Positions 1-5,191 of a stretch of DNA of 5,191 nucleotides are shown here, piece by piece (positions within the stretch are counted from its first letter, which is position 1; every line of letters starts with the position of its first letter). A program made the position numbers and the translations under genes. This DNA comes from Rhodospirillales bacterium (GTDB lineage Bacteria; Pseudomonadota; Alphaproteobacteria; JAREAF01): contig JAREAF010000276.1 of assembly GCA_029240475.1 (NCBI GenBank), forward strand, positions 1 to 5,191, given 5' to 3'. The notes beneath the pieces are model-generated. The model worked only from the letters and a program-made list of their open reading frames with translations, was not told the origin of the DNA and ran no database searches.

Positions 1-69
1 CGTTATTTGCAGCCTCTTGCCATCGATCTCGAACTCGTGGCGAATATTTTCGGCCGGATAGCTATCTGC

Positions 70-83
70 TTGATATTAGTCAA
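70..83. promoter_or_regulatory. FNR/DNR/NNR-type operator box
   Basis: The sequence reads TTGAT-ATTA-GTCAA. It matches the FNR/ANR/DNR consensus TTGAT-N4-ATCAA at 9 of 10 defined bases and also fits the looser TTG-N8-CAA pattern given for NNR-type regulators. It ends 31 bases before the start codon of a regulator whose recognition helix has the FNR-type E-x-x-S-R pattern, which suggests autoregulation. A class II activator site centred at -41.5 would put the transcription start at about 118, inside the gene. The box therefore more likely represses this gene by covering its promoter, or activates a divergent gene beyond the left edge. That is inference from position only. Confidence 0.6.
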
Positions 84-103
84 CGCGCTGGTTTGTTTTG
101 TTT

Positions 104-108
104 GGAGG
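104..108 (+). promoter_or_regulatory. Ribosome binding site of the Crp/Fnr regulator
   Basis: GGAGG is placed six bases before the ATG at 115. It selects that start over the in-frame ATG at 109, which almost touches the GGAGG, and over the TTG at 7. Confidence 0.7.
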
Positions 109-114
109 ATGGGA

Positions 115-816
115 ATGGCCGAGTTGAAGGTGATCGGCCCGGAGGATCGACTGTTCGCGACCAGCACCAGCCTCTTCAATCGGTTGAATGCCCGCTCCTC
201 GGACCAGCTTCTCCGGCACGCGCTCGTGCGCAGCTACTCGAAAGGAGAGTTCATCTTCCGCACGGGCGAGCATCCGCAATTCGCGTATGTGGTCCTCAGC
301 GGTTGCGTCGCGCTCACCGGGCACAGCGACGAGGGCAGGAACACGGTCGTCGAGTTCCTCGAGCCGGGCGAATGCTTCGCCCTCGCCGCGGTTGCGCTCG
401 ACAAGCCCTACCTCCTGTCGGCTCGCGCGGCCACCGAGATCCGGTTGATGCACATTCCGGCCGAGCGCGTGCGCGCACTCATTCAATCGAACCACGAATT
501 CTCGCTCTCCATGGTGGAGATCCTGTCCCACCATTGGCGCCAGCTCGTCGAGCAGATCACCGACCTCAAGCTCAAATCCTCGGCCCAGCGGCTTGGGGCC
601 TACCTCCTGACCCTGGCCAAGGGTCCCGCTTCCAGCGACGTTCGTCTGCCCAGCGAACGGCAACTCGTCGCGGCGCGGCTCGGCATGACCCCGGAGAGCC
701 TCTCCCGCGCCTTCGCCCGTTTGCGACAGCTGGGCGTCATCGGACACGGCCAGACCGTCGTGGTCAAGGACGCCAAGCGGCTGCGCGCCTTCTGCGAGGG
801 CCGCGACCAAAGCTGA
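115..816 (+). CDS. Crp/Fnr-family transcriptional regulator, DNR/NNR-like
   Basis: This is a 233-aa cytoplasmic DNA-binding regulator. Residues about 15-115 form a cyclic-nucleotide-binding-type beta barrel (FRTGE at 49-53, LSGCVAL at 61-67, PGE at 84-86). A long dimerisation helix spans about 120-155, and a winged helix-turn-helix about 157-222. The recognition helix has E194, S197 and R198, the FNR/DNR pattern that reads TTGAT half sites. The wording of both domains closely resembles Pseudomonas DNR as I recall it, for example SGCV and the AYLLTLA segment. There is no N-terminal cysteine cluster (the only cysteines are C64, C87 and C227), so it should not carry an FNR-type 4Fe-4S cluster. 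The phosphate-binding cassette lacks the Arg-Ser/Thr pair needed for cAMP (LLSA at 100-103), which argues against a true CRP. A heme/NO or redox signal is the likely input, by family analogy. The cyclase gene follows 66 bases downstream. Confidence 0.88.
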   Translation: MAELKVIGPEDRLFATSTSLFNRLNARSSDQLLRHALVRSYSKGEFIFRTGEHPQFAYVVLSGCVALTGHSDEGRNTVVEFLEPGECFALAAVALDKPYLLSARAATEIRLMHIPAERVRALIQSNHEFSLSMVEILSHHWRQLVEQITDLKLKSSAQRLGAYLLTLAKGPASSDVRLPSERQLVAARLGMTPESLSRAFARLRQLGVIGHGQTVVVKDAKRLRAFCEGRDQS

Positions 817-847
817 GGAGAGCCCGGATCCAATTGCCCGCCGTGCG

Positions 848-853
848 TATAAA
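848..853 (+). promoter_or_regulatory. Possible -10 element upstream of the cyclase gene
   Basis: TATAAA matches the sigma-70 -10 consensus TATAAT at five of six bases in otherwise GC-rich sequence, about 30 bases before the cyclase start. No good -35 hexamer lies 16-18 bases upstream. It is either a weak or activator-dependent promoter or chance, and the cyclase may instead be co-transcribed with the regulator. Confidence 0.25.
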
Positions 854-868
854 ATGCTGGTGGATGTT

Positions 869-875
869 GGAGAGG
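869..875 (+). promoter_or_regulatory. Ribosome binding site deciding a TTG start for the cyclase
   Basis: GGAGAGG lies seven bases before TTG 883. In this frame a TAA at 850-852 closes the reading frame upstream and no ATG or GTG lies between it and 883. This purine-rich run therefore supports the TTG as the start. Confidence 0.55.
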
Positions 876-882
876 GGGGCCC

Positions 883-2589
883 TTGGCCAGCGCGACGATA
901 GCGGATCACTCCGGGCGGGGAGTCCTTTCGCCTGCGGCGGTGCGCGCCTTGCGCGCCTCGACCGGGACGGTGCTTTTTGCATTCGTGCTGACGCACCTCC
1001 TGAACCACGCGCTCGGGCTCGTATCGCTGGAAGCGCTGGAGGGCGGGCGTCGCGTGTTCCTCGCGATCTGGCGCAACCCGCTCGGGACGGCCCTCCTCTA
1101 CGGCTCCTTTCTCATCCATGCCGGGCTTGCGCTTCGAAGCCTCTACCGAAGGCGCTCCTGGCGAATGCCGTTCTGGGAAGCGGCCCAGCTCTTGCTGGGG
1201 CTGTCCGTGCCGCCCCTGCTCTGGGAGCATATGGTCGGCACCCGGATCGCCAGCTCCGCTACCAGCGCGAACGACGGATACGCCGAGTTGCTCGCGATCC
1301 TCTGGACGCTGCAGCCTGCGGCGGGCGCTCGCCAGGTGCTGACGCTGCTGGTGGCCTGGCTGCACGGGTGCATCGGCCTGCACTACTGGCTGCGGCTGAA
1401 GAGCTGGTACGCGCCGGCGCTCCCCTGGAGCTATGGAGCCGCGCTGCTGATCCCAATCCTCGCCTTGCTGGGCTTCGCCGGAGGCGGCCGCGAGGTGGCA
1501 GCGCTGATGGCCGACGAGGCATTCCGCACCGAGCTGTTCGCCGGCTTCCCGGACCGCGACGAGGTGGTCCGCCTCACTCGAATCTACAATGGCGGGCTCG
1601 TTGTCTATTGCGCGCTGCTGCTCGGCACCTTGGCGGCGCGGCTGGTGCGCATGACGGCCGAGCGGCGGCATGCGATCCCCGTTTCCTACCCCGACGGCCG
1701 ACGAATCGATGTGGGGCGCGGCGCCACCCTGCTGGAGGCGAGCCGGGCGGCAGGGGTGCCGCACGCGTCGGTTTGCGGCGGTCGCGGCCGGTGCTCAACC
1801 TGCCGCGTGCGGATCGTACGCGGGCAGGATCACCTCCCGCCGCCCAGCGAGGACGAGCTGCGGGTGCTGCAAAGAATCGGCGCTGGTCCGACGACCCGTC
1901 TGGCCTGCCAGGCCCGCCCGACGGGAGCGGTGGAGATCGTCCCGCTGCTGCCCCCGCACGCTACTCCCGCAGATGCCCGCGGACGGCCGGCCTATCTGCA
2001 TGGCGCCGAGCAGGATATCGCCATCCTGTTCTGCGATCTGAGGGCCTTCACCAATCTTGCCGAGCACCGGCTGCCCTTCGACCTGGTGTTCCTGCTGAAC
2101 CGGTTCTTCCGCGCCATGGGCGAGGCGGTGGAGGAAGCGGGCGGACGGGTGGATAAGTTCATCGGCGACGGCGTCATGGCGCTGTTCGGAATCGGCGGGA
2201 CGCCGCAGGAGGGCTGCCGCAACGCCATTGAGGCCGCACGGCGGATGGCGGTGCATCTGGGCGACATCAACCACGCCCTCTCGCATGACCTTCCCGAGCC
2301 GCTGCGGATCGGCATCGGGATCCATGCCGGCCCGGCAATCGTGGGCGAGATGGGCTACGGCCGCGCCACCGGCCTGACCGCCATAGGCGATGCGGTCAAT
2401 GCCGCCAGCCGGCTGGAGGCGCTGACGAAAGAGTTCGATTGTCAGCTGGTGGTCTCGCAGGCCGTGGCGGACCTCGCCGGGGTGCCGCTCGAAGACTGTC
2501 CGCGCCGCGATGTCACCCTGCGCGGCCGGCGGGAGGCGATTTCCGTACGGATCGTCGTGGATGCCGCAACCCTGCCGGCGGCGAAATGA
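883..2589 (+). CDS. Membrane-anchored class III adenylate cyclase with heme-b-like anchor and [2Fe-2S] ferredoxin domain
   Basis: This 568-aa inner-membrane enzyme is predicted to make cAMP from ATP under redox control. Six hydrophobic helices (about 28-48, 68-87, 98-117, 151-171, 184-200 and 236-255) resemble the diheme cytochrome b anchor of succinate dehydrogenase. H38, H42, H79, H161 and H167 are candidate heme ligands. Residues about 265-355 form a 2Fe-2S ferredoxin domain with C298, C304, C307 and C342 (C-x5-C-x2-C and a distal C). The cyclase domain (about 375-560) has metal-binding D385 and D429, adenine-selecting K425 and T499 (the class IIIb Lys/Thr pair) and transition-state N506 and R510. 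All catalytic residues are in one chain, so a homodimer should form two active sites. The helices resemble those of Sinorhizobium meliloti CyaC, reported as a heme-containing membrane cyclase. The start is a TTG. Electron flow from the quinone pool through heme to the cluster is inference. Confidence 0.9.
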   Translation: MASATIADHSGRGVLSPAAVRALRASTGTVLFAFVLTHLLNHALGLVSLEALEGGRRVFLAIWRNPLGTALLYGSFLIHAGLALRSLYRRRSWRMPFWEAAQLLLGLSVPPLLWEHMVGTRIASSATSANDGYAELLAILWTLQPAAGARQVLTLLVAWLHGCIGLHYWLRLKSWYAPALPWSYGAALLIPILALLGFAGGGREVAALMADEAFRTELFAGFPDRDEVVRLTRIYNGGLVVYCALLLGTLAARLVRMTAERRHAIPVSYPDGRRIDVGRGATLLEASRAAGVPHASVCGGRGRCSTCRVRIVRGQDHLPPPSEDELRVLQRIGAGPTTRLACQARPTGAVEIVPLLPPHATPADARGRPAYLHGAEQDIAILFCDLRAFTNLAEHRLPFDLVFLLNRFFRAMGEAVEEAGGRVDKFIGDGVMALFGIGGTPQEGCRNAIEAARRMAVHLGDINHALSHDLPEPLRIGIGIHAGPAIVGEMGYGRATGLTAIGDAVNAASRLEALTKEFDCQLVVSQAVADLAGVPLEDCPRRDVTLRGRREAISVRIVVDAATLPAAK

Positions 2590-2596
2590 GGGCGGC

Positions 2597-2971
2597 TCAG
2601 GAGTCGAGCCGGCCCGACTTGACCGCACCCTCAAGAGCAACGGCCAGGGCCTGCTTGTCGAATGGCTTCAGGACGACGCCGGCCGGACCCGCGCTTTGCG
2701 CGCGCCCCAACGTGACGTGATCGCCATAGGCCGTCACGAACAAGGAGCGGATGCCGAACCGCTCGAGAATTTGTTGAGCCGCGACGATGCCGTCGCCGCC
2801 GCGTCCGAGATTCACATCCATCAGGACCAGATCCGGTCGGCAGGATTCGGCCAGGCGCAGCGCGGCGGCAGAGTTGATCGCGTGCCCGCACACCTCATGC
2901 CCCAATTCCACGAGCAGATGCTGCATGTAGTCGGCCGTCAGGATCTCGTCTTCGACGATGAGCAGCCGCAT
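2597..2971 (-). CDS. Stand-alone response regulator receiver domain (CheY-like)
   Basis: This 124-aa single-domain cytoplasmic receiver has no output domain. The phosphorylation site is intact: acidic E7, D8 and E9, phospho-acceptor D52 in LVLMDVNL, T80 and switch Y82 in FVTAY, and K102 in LKPFD. The segments RFGIRSLFVTAY and LKPFD resemble the receivers often paired with HWE/HisKA_2 histidine kinases in alphaproteobacteria, so it may be a phosphate shuttle or part of a branched relay. No kinase gene is present in the window, so the partner is unknown. The ATG at 2971 was chosen because the receiver fold begins exactly there (MRLLIVEDE). The frame is open further upstream, with ATGs at 3046 and 3142, but the added residues look like non-coding sequence. 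No clear Shine-Dalgarno precedes any of these starts, so the N-terminus is the least certain part. The gene converges on the cyclase with seven bases between the stop codons. Confidence 0.87.
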   Translation of the reverse strand: MRLLIVEDEILTADYMQHLLVELGHEVCGHAINSAAALRLAESCRPDLVLMDVNLGRGGDGIVAAQQILERFGIRSLFVTAYGDHVTLGRAQSAGPAGVVLKPFDKQALAVALEGAVKSGRLDS

Positions 2972-3420
2972 GGAGGTCTGACGCCGGAGCCCGGCGCCCT
3001 CCCCGTCGCTCGTCGTATCGAGATCGCTGCCCGGAGCCGGAGCCATCGCCCGAACGGGGAAGGAAAAAGGGTTTGAAACGGAAGCGGCATCCGCGGCCGA
3101 TTCCGCACAGCCCCGATCCCAAACTGTCCCCGGATCAGCCATGCGGCGGAAAATACCAGAACTCGGCAAGAATTCGAAACTGTTACTTGGCGCATGCTGG
3201 AGCCAACCCGCCGGCTGTGCCTCAGAGGCCAGGGTCAGGATGCGCTTCGCAGCCGTGAATACTGAACCTTGTCCTGAACGGGGCGGGCGGGTTTGGAGCC
3301 ACCGTCGCACGGTGGACAGCCGCAGGATTCCTGCATCTTTGCCGCCTGCCTTGGCGTTGGTGCTCGGGCTGATCGGGGACTGCCCGCCCGGGTCTCCTCG
3401 AACGGTCGGTGCGAACGGGC
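2972..3420. other. Gene-poor intergenic region between the receiver and alpha-glucosidase genes
   Basis: No reading frame here gives a recognisable protein. The minus-strand frame running from the receiver up to 3310 is rich in Ala, Pro and Ser with no domain, and the plus-strand frames are similarly unremarkable. The region should hold the promoter and leader of the receiver gene, but no convincing -35/-10 pair was found on the minus strand. It contains a perfect short hairpin at 3299-3315, a directly repeated CTGAAC at 3262-3267 and 3274-3279, and a G-rich run at 3280-3291. A small RNA or unusual leader cannot be excluded. Confidence 0.5.
3299..3315. repeat. Perfect inverted repeat, 7-bp arms with CGC loop
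   Basis: The arms CCACCGT and ACGGTGG are exact complements around the three-base loop CGC. The flanking bases do not extend the stem, and no T run follows on either strand, so it is not a typical intrinsic terminator. It could be an operator or an RNA hairpin in the leader of the receiver gene, about 330 bases upstream of that start. The function is unknown. Confidence 0.55.
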
Positions 3421-3465
3421 AAGGCGCCCGCTCACCCTGAATGCCAGGATGGGTGGGCGCCTTTT
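3421..3465 (-). terminator. Probable intrinsic terminator after the alpha-glucosidase gene
   Basis: AAGGCGCCC at 3421-3429 and GGGCGCCTT at 3455-3463 form a perfect nine-base GC-rich stem. An alternative inner pairing is CACCC (3433-3437) with GGGTG (3451-3455). The stem starts about ten bases past the alpha-glucosidase stop codon, which is the only gene end facing it, so it is assigned to the minus strand. The T tail is stronger on the plus strand (TTTT at 3462-3465) than on the minus strand, where only two T residues follow the stem. It may therefore work in both directions, or mainly block plus-strand transcription from entering the gene antisense. Confidence 0.6.
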
Positions 3466-3474
3466 ACGTGCGGA

Positions 3475-5067
3475 CTATTGAGAAAGATCAAGTATGACGC
3501 CTTCGTCGGGCCGCAGCGGCAAGAGACTCGGGGCAATCTCCCCTTCGCGATCAAGATAAGTCGTTAATAGCATGCGGGCCGTTGCGCCAGCCGGCATCGT
3601 CAGCTGCGCCGGGCGTGAGGCGAGATTGAGCGCCACGAGGAACCGGCGGCCGGAACCCTCCCGAATGTAGGCCAGCACATCCCCTTCCGAATGCACCGGG
3701 GAATAGGACCCGACCGCGAGCGCCGGCTCGGCGCGCCTGAGCGCGATCAGCCGTCGGCAGAGCGTCAGGATCGAACCGGATAGGCCGGCCTGCGTGGCGA
3801 CGTTCGTCTCCTGCCAATCCGGCGCGAACGGCAGCCAAGGACGGCCGGTGGTGAACCCCGCGCCGGGCGAGGCGTCCCATTGCATCGGCGTGCGCTCGGG
3901 GTCGCGGCCGCAGCCGATCCCCGGCACGTTCCGCTCGAAAGGATCCTGGAGCAGATGGCGGGGGATCGGCACGTCCGTCATGCCGATCTCGTCGCCGTAA
4001 TACATCGTGGGGGTTCCGCGCACGGTCAGCAGCAGCATGGCCGCCGCCCGAGCCTGGGCGGCGCCGATGCGGGTGGCGATCCGGCTCTTGTCGTGATTGC
4101 CCAGCACCCAGTTCGGCCAGCCGCCGGGGGGCAGCGCCGCCTCATAGGAATCGATGAGCGCGGCGATGGCCCGGGCGTTCCACTGCGTCTGGATGAGCTG
4201 GAAGTTGAAAGGCAGATGGGCGCCGCTGAGATCGGCGCCGTAATAGGACACCAGCCGCTCGATGGGCAGATAGATCTCGCCGATCAGCACGCGGTCGGTG
4301 AACTCGTCGATCACGCGACGCAGCCCCGCCACCACGGCGTGGATCTCGGGCCGGTCGGCCGTGTGGAGCGGCAGCACGGCGTGATGCGGCGGCTCGCCCT
4401 CGCTGTAGGCCGGATTGGGCGGGTTGTCGCGAAGCTGGTCGTCCTTGATGAGATACCAGATCACGTCCACGCGAAACCCGTCCACCCCACGCCGCAGCCA
4501 GAAGCGCAGCACGTCGTGCATCGCCTGGCACACGGCCGGGTTGCGCCAGTTCAGGTCGGGCTGCTCCCTGAGAAAGGCGTGGTAGTAGTACTGACCCGAG
4601 CGCTCGTCGAATTCCCAGGCGGTGCCGCCGAAATCGCTGAGCCAGTTGTTCGGCGGCCCGCCGCCCGGCCTCGGATCGGCCCAGATGTACCAGTCGCGCC
4701 TCGGATTGGTCCGGGAGCTGCGCGATTCCAGGAACCAGGGGTGCTGGTCCGAGGTGTGGTTGGGCACGAAATCGAGGATCAGCTTGAGGCCGCGCTGATG
4801 CGCCTCCGCCAGCAGCCGATCGAACTCCTCGAGCGTGCCGAACACCGGGTGGATGTCGACATAGTTGGAGATGTCGTACCCGAAATCCGCCATCGGCGAG
4901 GGATAGACCGGCGAAATCCAGATCGCATCCACGCCGAGCCAGGTCAGGTAGTCGAGGCGCTGGCGAATTCCGGGCAAGTCGCCGATGCCGTCGCCGTTGC
5001 TGTCCATGAAGGAGCGCGGATAGATCTGATAGACGATCCCGCGCTGCCACCATACGGGCTCAGGCAT
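3475..5067 (-). CDS. GH13 alpha-glucosidase (alpha-amylase family)
   Basis: This 530-aa enzyme has no signal peptide or membrane segment and should act in the cytoplasm on imported alpha-glucosides, releasing glucose by a retaining mechanism. It begins with WWQRGIVYQIYPRSF, followed by a calcium-site loop with D22, N24, D26 and D30. Next come the GH13 conserved regions: DFVPNH (D99, H104), QPDLNW at 169-174, GFRVDV with nucleophile D201, IGEIYLP with acid/base E264, and GNHD with H325 and transition-state D326. PMQWD and a DUF3459-type C-terminal beta domain complete the usual length. V202 after the nucleophile is the residue tied to alpha-1,6 action in yeast isomaltase, where maltases have Thr. 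Other glucosidases break this rule, so whether it prefers maltose, sucrose-like or isomaltose substrates is open. The ATG at 5067 follows a GGAGA box and is preferred to the adjacent TTG at 5070. No transporter gene is visible. Confidence 0.93.
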   Translation of the reverse strand: MPEPVWWQRGIVYQIYPRSFMDSNGDGIGDLPGIRQRLDYLTWLGVDAIWISPVYPSPMADFGYDISNYVDIHPVFGTLEEFDRLLAEAHQRGLKLILDFVPNHTSDQHPWFLESRSSRTNPRRDWYIWADPRPGGGPPNNWLSDFGGTAWEFDERSGQYYYHAFLREQPDLNWRNPAVCQAMHDVLRFWLRRGVDGFRVDVIWYLIKDDQLRDNPPNPAYSEGEPPHHAVLPLHTADRPEIHAVVAGLRRVIDEFTDRVLIGEIYLPIERLVSYYGADLSGAHLPFNFQLIQTQWNARAIAALIDSYEAALPPGGWPNWVLGNHDKSRIATRIGAAQARAAAMLLLTVRGTPTMYYGDEIGMTDVPIPRHLLQDPFERNVPGIGCGRDPERTPMQWDASPGAGFTTGRPWLPFAPDWQETNVATQAGLSGSILTLCRRLIALRRAEPALAVGSYSPVHSEGDVLAYIREGSGRRFLVALNLASRPAQLTMPAGATARMLLTTYLDREGEIAPSLLPLRPDEGVILDLSQ

Positions 5068-5073
5068 CAAGCT

Positions 5074-5078
5074 TCTCC
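5074..5078 (-). promoter_or_regulatory. Ribosome binding site of the alpha-glucosidase gene
   Basis: On the minus strand GGAGA lies six bases before the ATG at 5067. This spacing favours the ATG over the in-frame TTG immediately before it. Confidence 0.65.
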
Positions 5079-5101
5079 GGCGCTCCTGATCTCCGCCGGT
5101 G

Positions 5102-5127
5102 AACCATCGCTCCGGCCGGGAGGTTCC
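5102..5127 (-). promoter_or_regulatory. Possible EcfG-type (general stress) promoter for the alpha-glucosidase
   Basis: On the minus strand GGAAC (5127-5123) is followed after 17 bases by GGTT (5105-5102). The alphaproteobacterial EcfG consensus is GGAAC-N16/17-CGTT, so one base of the -10 element differs. Transcription would start about 30 bases before the ATG, a sensible leader length. Such short motifs occur by chance in GC-rich DNA, so this is a candidate only. Confidence 0.25.
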
Positions 5128-5191
5128 GGGTCGGCGATCTAGACTCCGAACGGGAAAGTGTCGGCCGGGCCGCTTTCGGGCGCGGTGGGCA

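Larger units (their letters stand above)
1..114. other. Leader region upstream of the Crp/Fnr regulator gene
   Basis: No convincing gene lies here. The stretch is richer in A and T than the rest of the window, especially around 41-103, as expected for a promoter region. It holds the FNR/DNR-like box at 70-83. The frame of the downstream regulator stays open to the left edge through a TTG at 7. The residues it would add look hydrophobic and do not resemble any Crp/Fnr N-terminus, and a good ribosome binding site sits in front of the ATG at 115, so this part is treated as non-coding. Confidence 0.6.
5068..5191 (-). other. Leader of the alpha-glucosidase gene; possible end of an upstream gene at the window edge
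   Basis: This stretch holds the ribosome binding site and the possible stress promoter. On the minus strand one frame is open from the right edge to a TAG at 5141-5139 and would encode PTAPESGPADTFPFGV. That is too short to identify. It could be the C-terminus of an upstream gene on the same strand, or chance. Confidence 0.3.

Noticed and set aside
1..75. A minus-strand frame open from 75 to the left edge with protein-like residues (EFEIDGKRLQIT)
   Set aside because: It contains no ATG, GTG or TTG start codon after its upstream stop at 78-76, and only 25 codons are visible.
76..1764. A 562-codon minus-strand frame opposite the regulator and cyclase
   Set aside because: This is a GC-driven antisense shadow with low-complexity composition and no motif.
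93..2156. A 687-codon plus-strand frame overlapping both the regulator and cyclase genes
   Set aside because: It is extremely rich in Arg, Ala and Pro, has no domain, and runs out of frame through two well supported genes.
3280..3296. G-rich run suggestive of a G-quadruplex
   Set aside because: Three runs of at least three G are followed by only two G, so the canonical four-tract pattern is not met.
2972..3310. N-terminal extension of the response regulator up to 3310
   Set aside because: The receiver fold begins exactly at the ATG at 2971, and the extension has no recognisable domain and no ribosome binding site.
3478..3491. TTGAG-AAAG-ATCAA, a nine of ten match to an FNR-type box
   Set aside because: It lies across the last codons and stop codon of the alpha-glucosidase and is far from any gene start, so it is probably chance.
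3880..5142. A 420-codon open frame on the plus strand opposite the alpha-glucosidase gene
   Set aside because: It is antisense to a clearly real GH13 gene in GC-rich DNA, where long mirror frames are expected. Its residues show no recognisable domain.

Overview
The window is a high-GC stretch of bacterial chromosome that most likely comes from an alphaproteobacterium. This is inferred from the GC-rich third codon positions, the FNR/DNR-type regulator, a membrane cyclase with a cytochrome-b-like anchor of the kind reported for rhizobial CyaC, and the GH13 alpha-glucosidase type. The taxon cannot be fixed from the sequence alone. There are four well supported genes. No rRNA, tRNA, CRISPR array or insertion sequence was seen.

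Left half (1-2589, + strand). A short AT-richer leader carries a nearly perfect FNR/DNR-type palindrome (70-83). It lies directly upstream of a 233-aa Crp/Fnr-family regulator (115-816). After 66 bases comes a 568-aa membrane protein (883-2589). It joins six helices resembling a diheme succinate-dehydrogenase cytochrome b, a [2Fe-2S] ferredoxin domain and a class III nucleotide cyclase domain with all key catalytic residues. The pair looks like a redox- or NO-linked signalling module. However, the regulator lacks the Arg-Ser/Thr signature used to bind cAMP, so it is probably not a plain cAMP receptor for the cyclase beside it.

Middle (2590-3474). A 124-aa stand-alone response-regulator receiver (2597-2971, - strand) converges on the cyclase with only 7 bases between the two stop codons. 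About 500 bases upstream of it hold no convincing gene. They contain a perfect 7-bp hairpin (3299-3315) and a 9-bp GC-rich stem with a T tail (3421-3465) just past the end of the next gene.

Right half (3475-5191, - strand). A complete cytoplasmic GH13 alpha-glucosidase (3475-5067) has all catalytic residues and a clear ribosome binding site. Its 124-base leader contains a possible EcfG-type general-stress promoter and may hold the last codons of an upstream gene cut by the window edge.

The most notable item is the heme-anchor/Fe-S/cyclase fusion coupled to a DNR-like regulator that may control its own transcription. The general architecture has known relatives, so this is an unusual sensor module and not a demonstrably new system.
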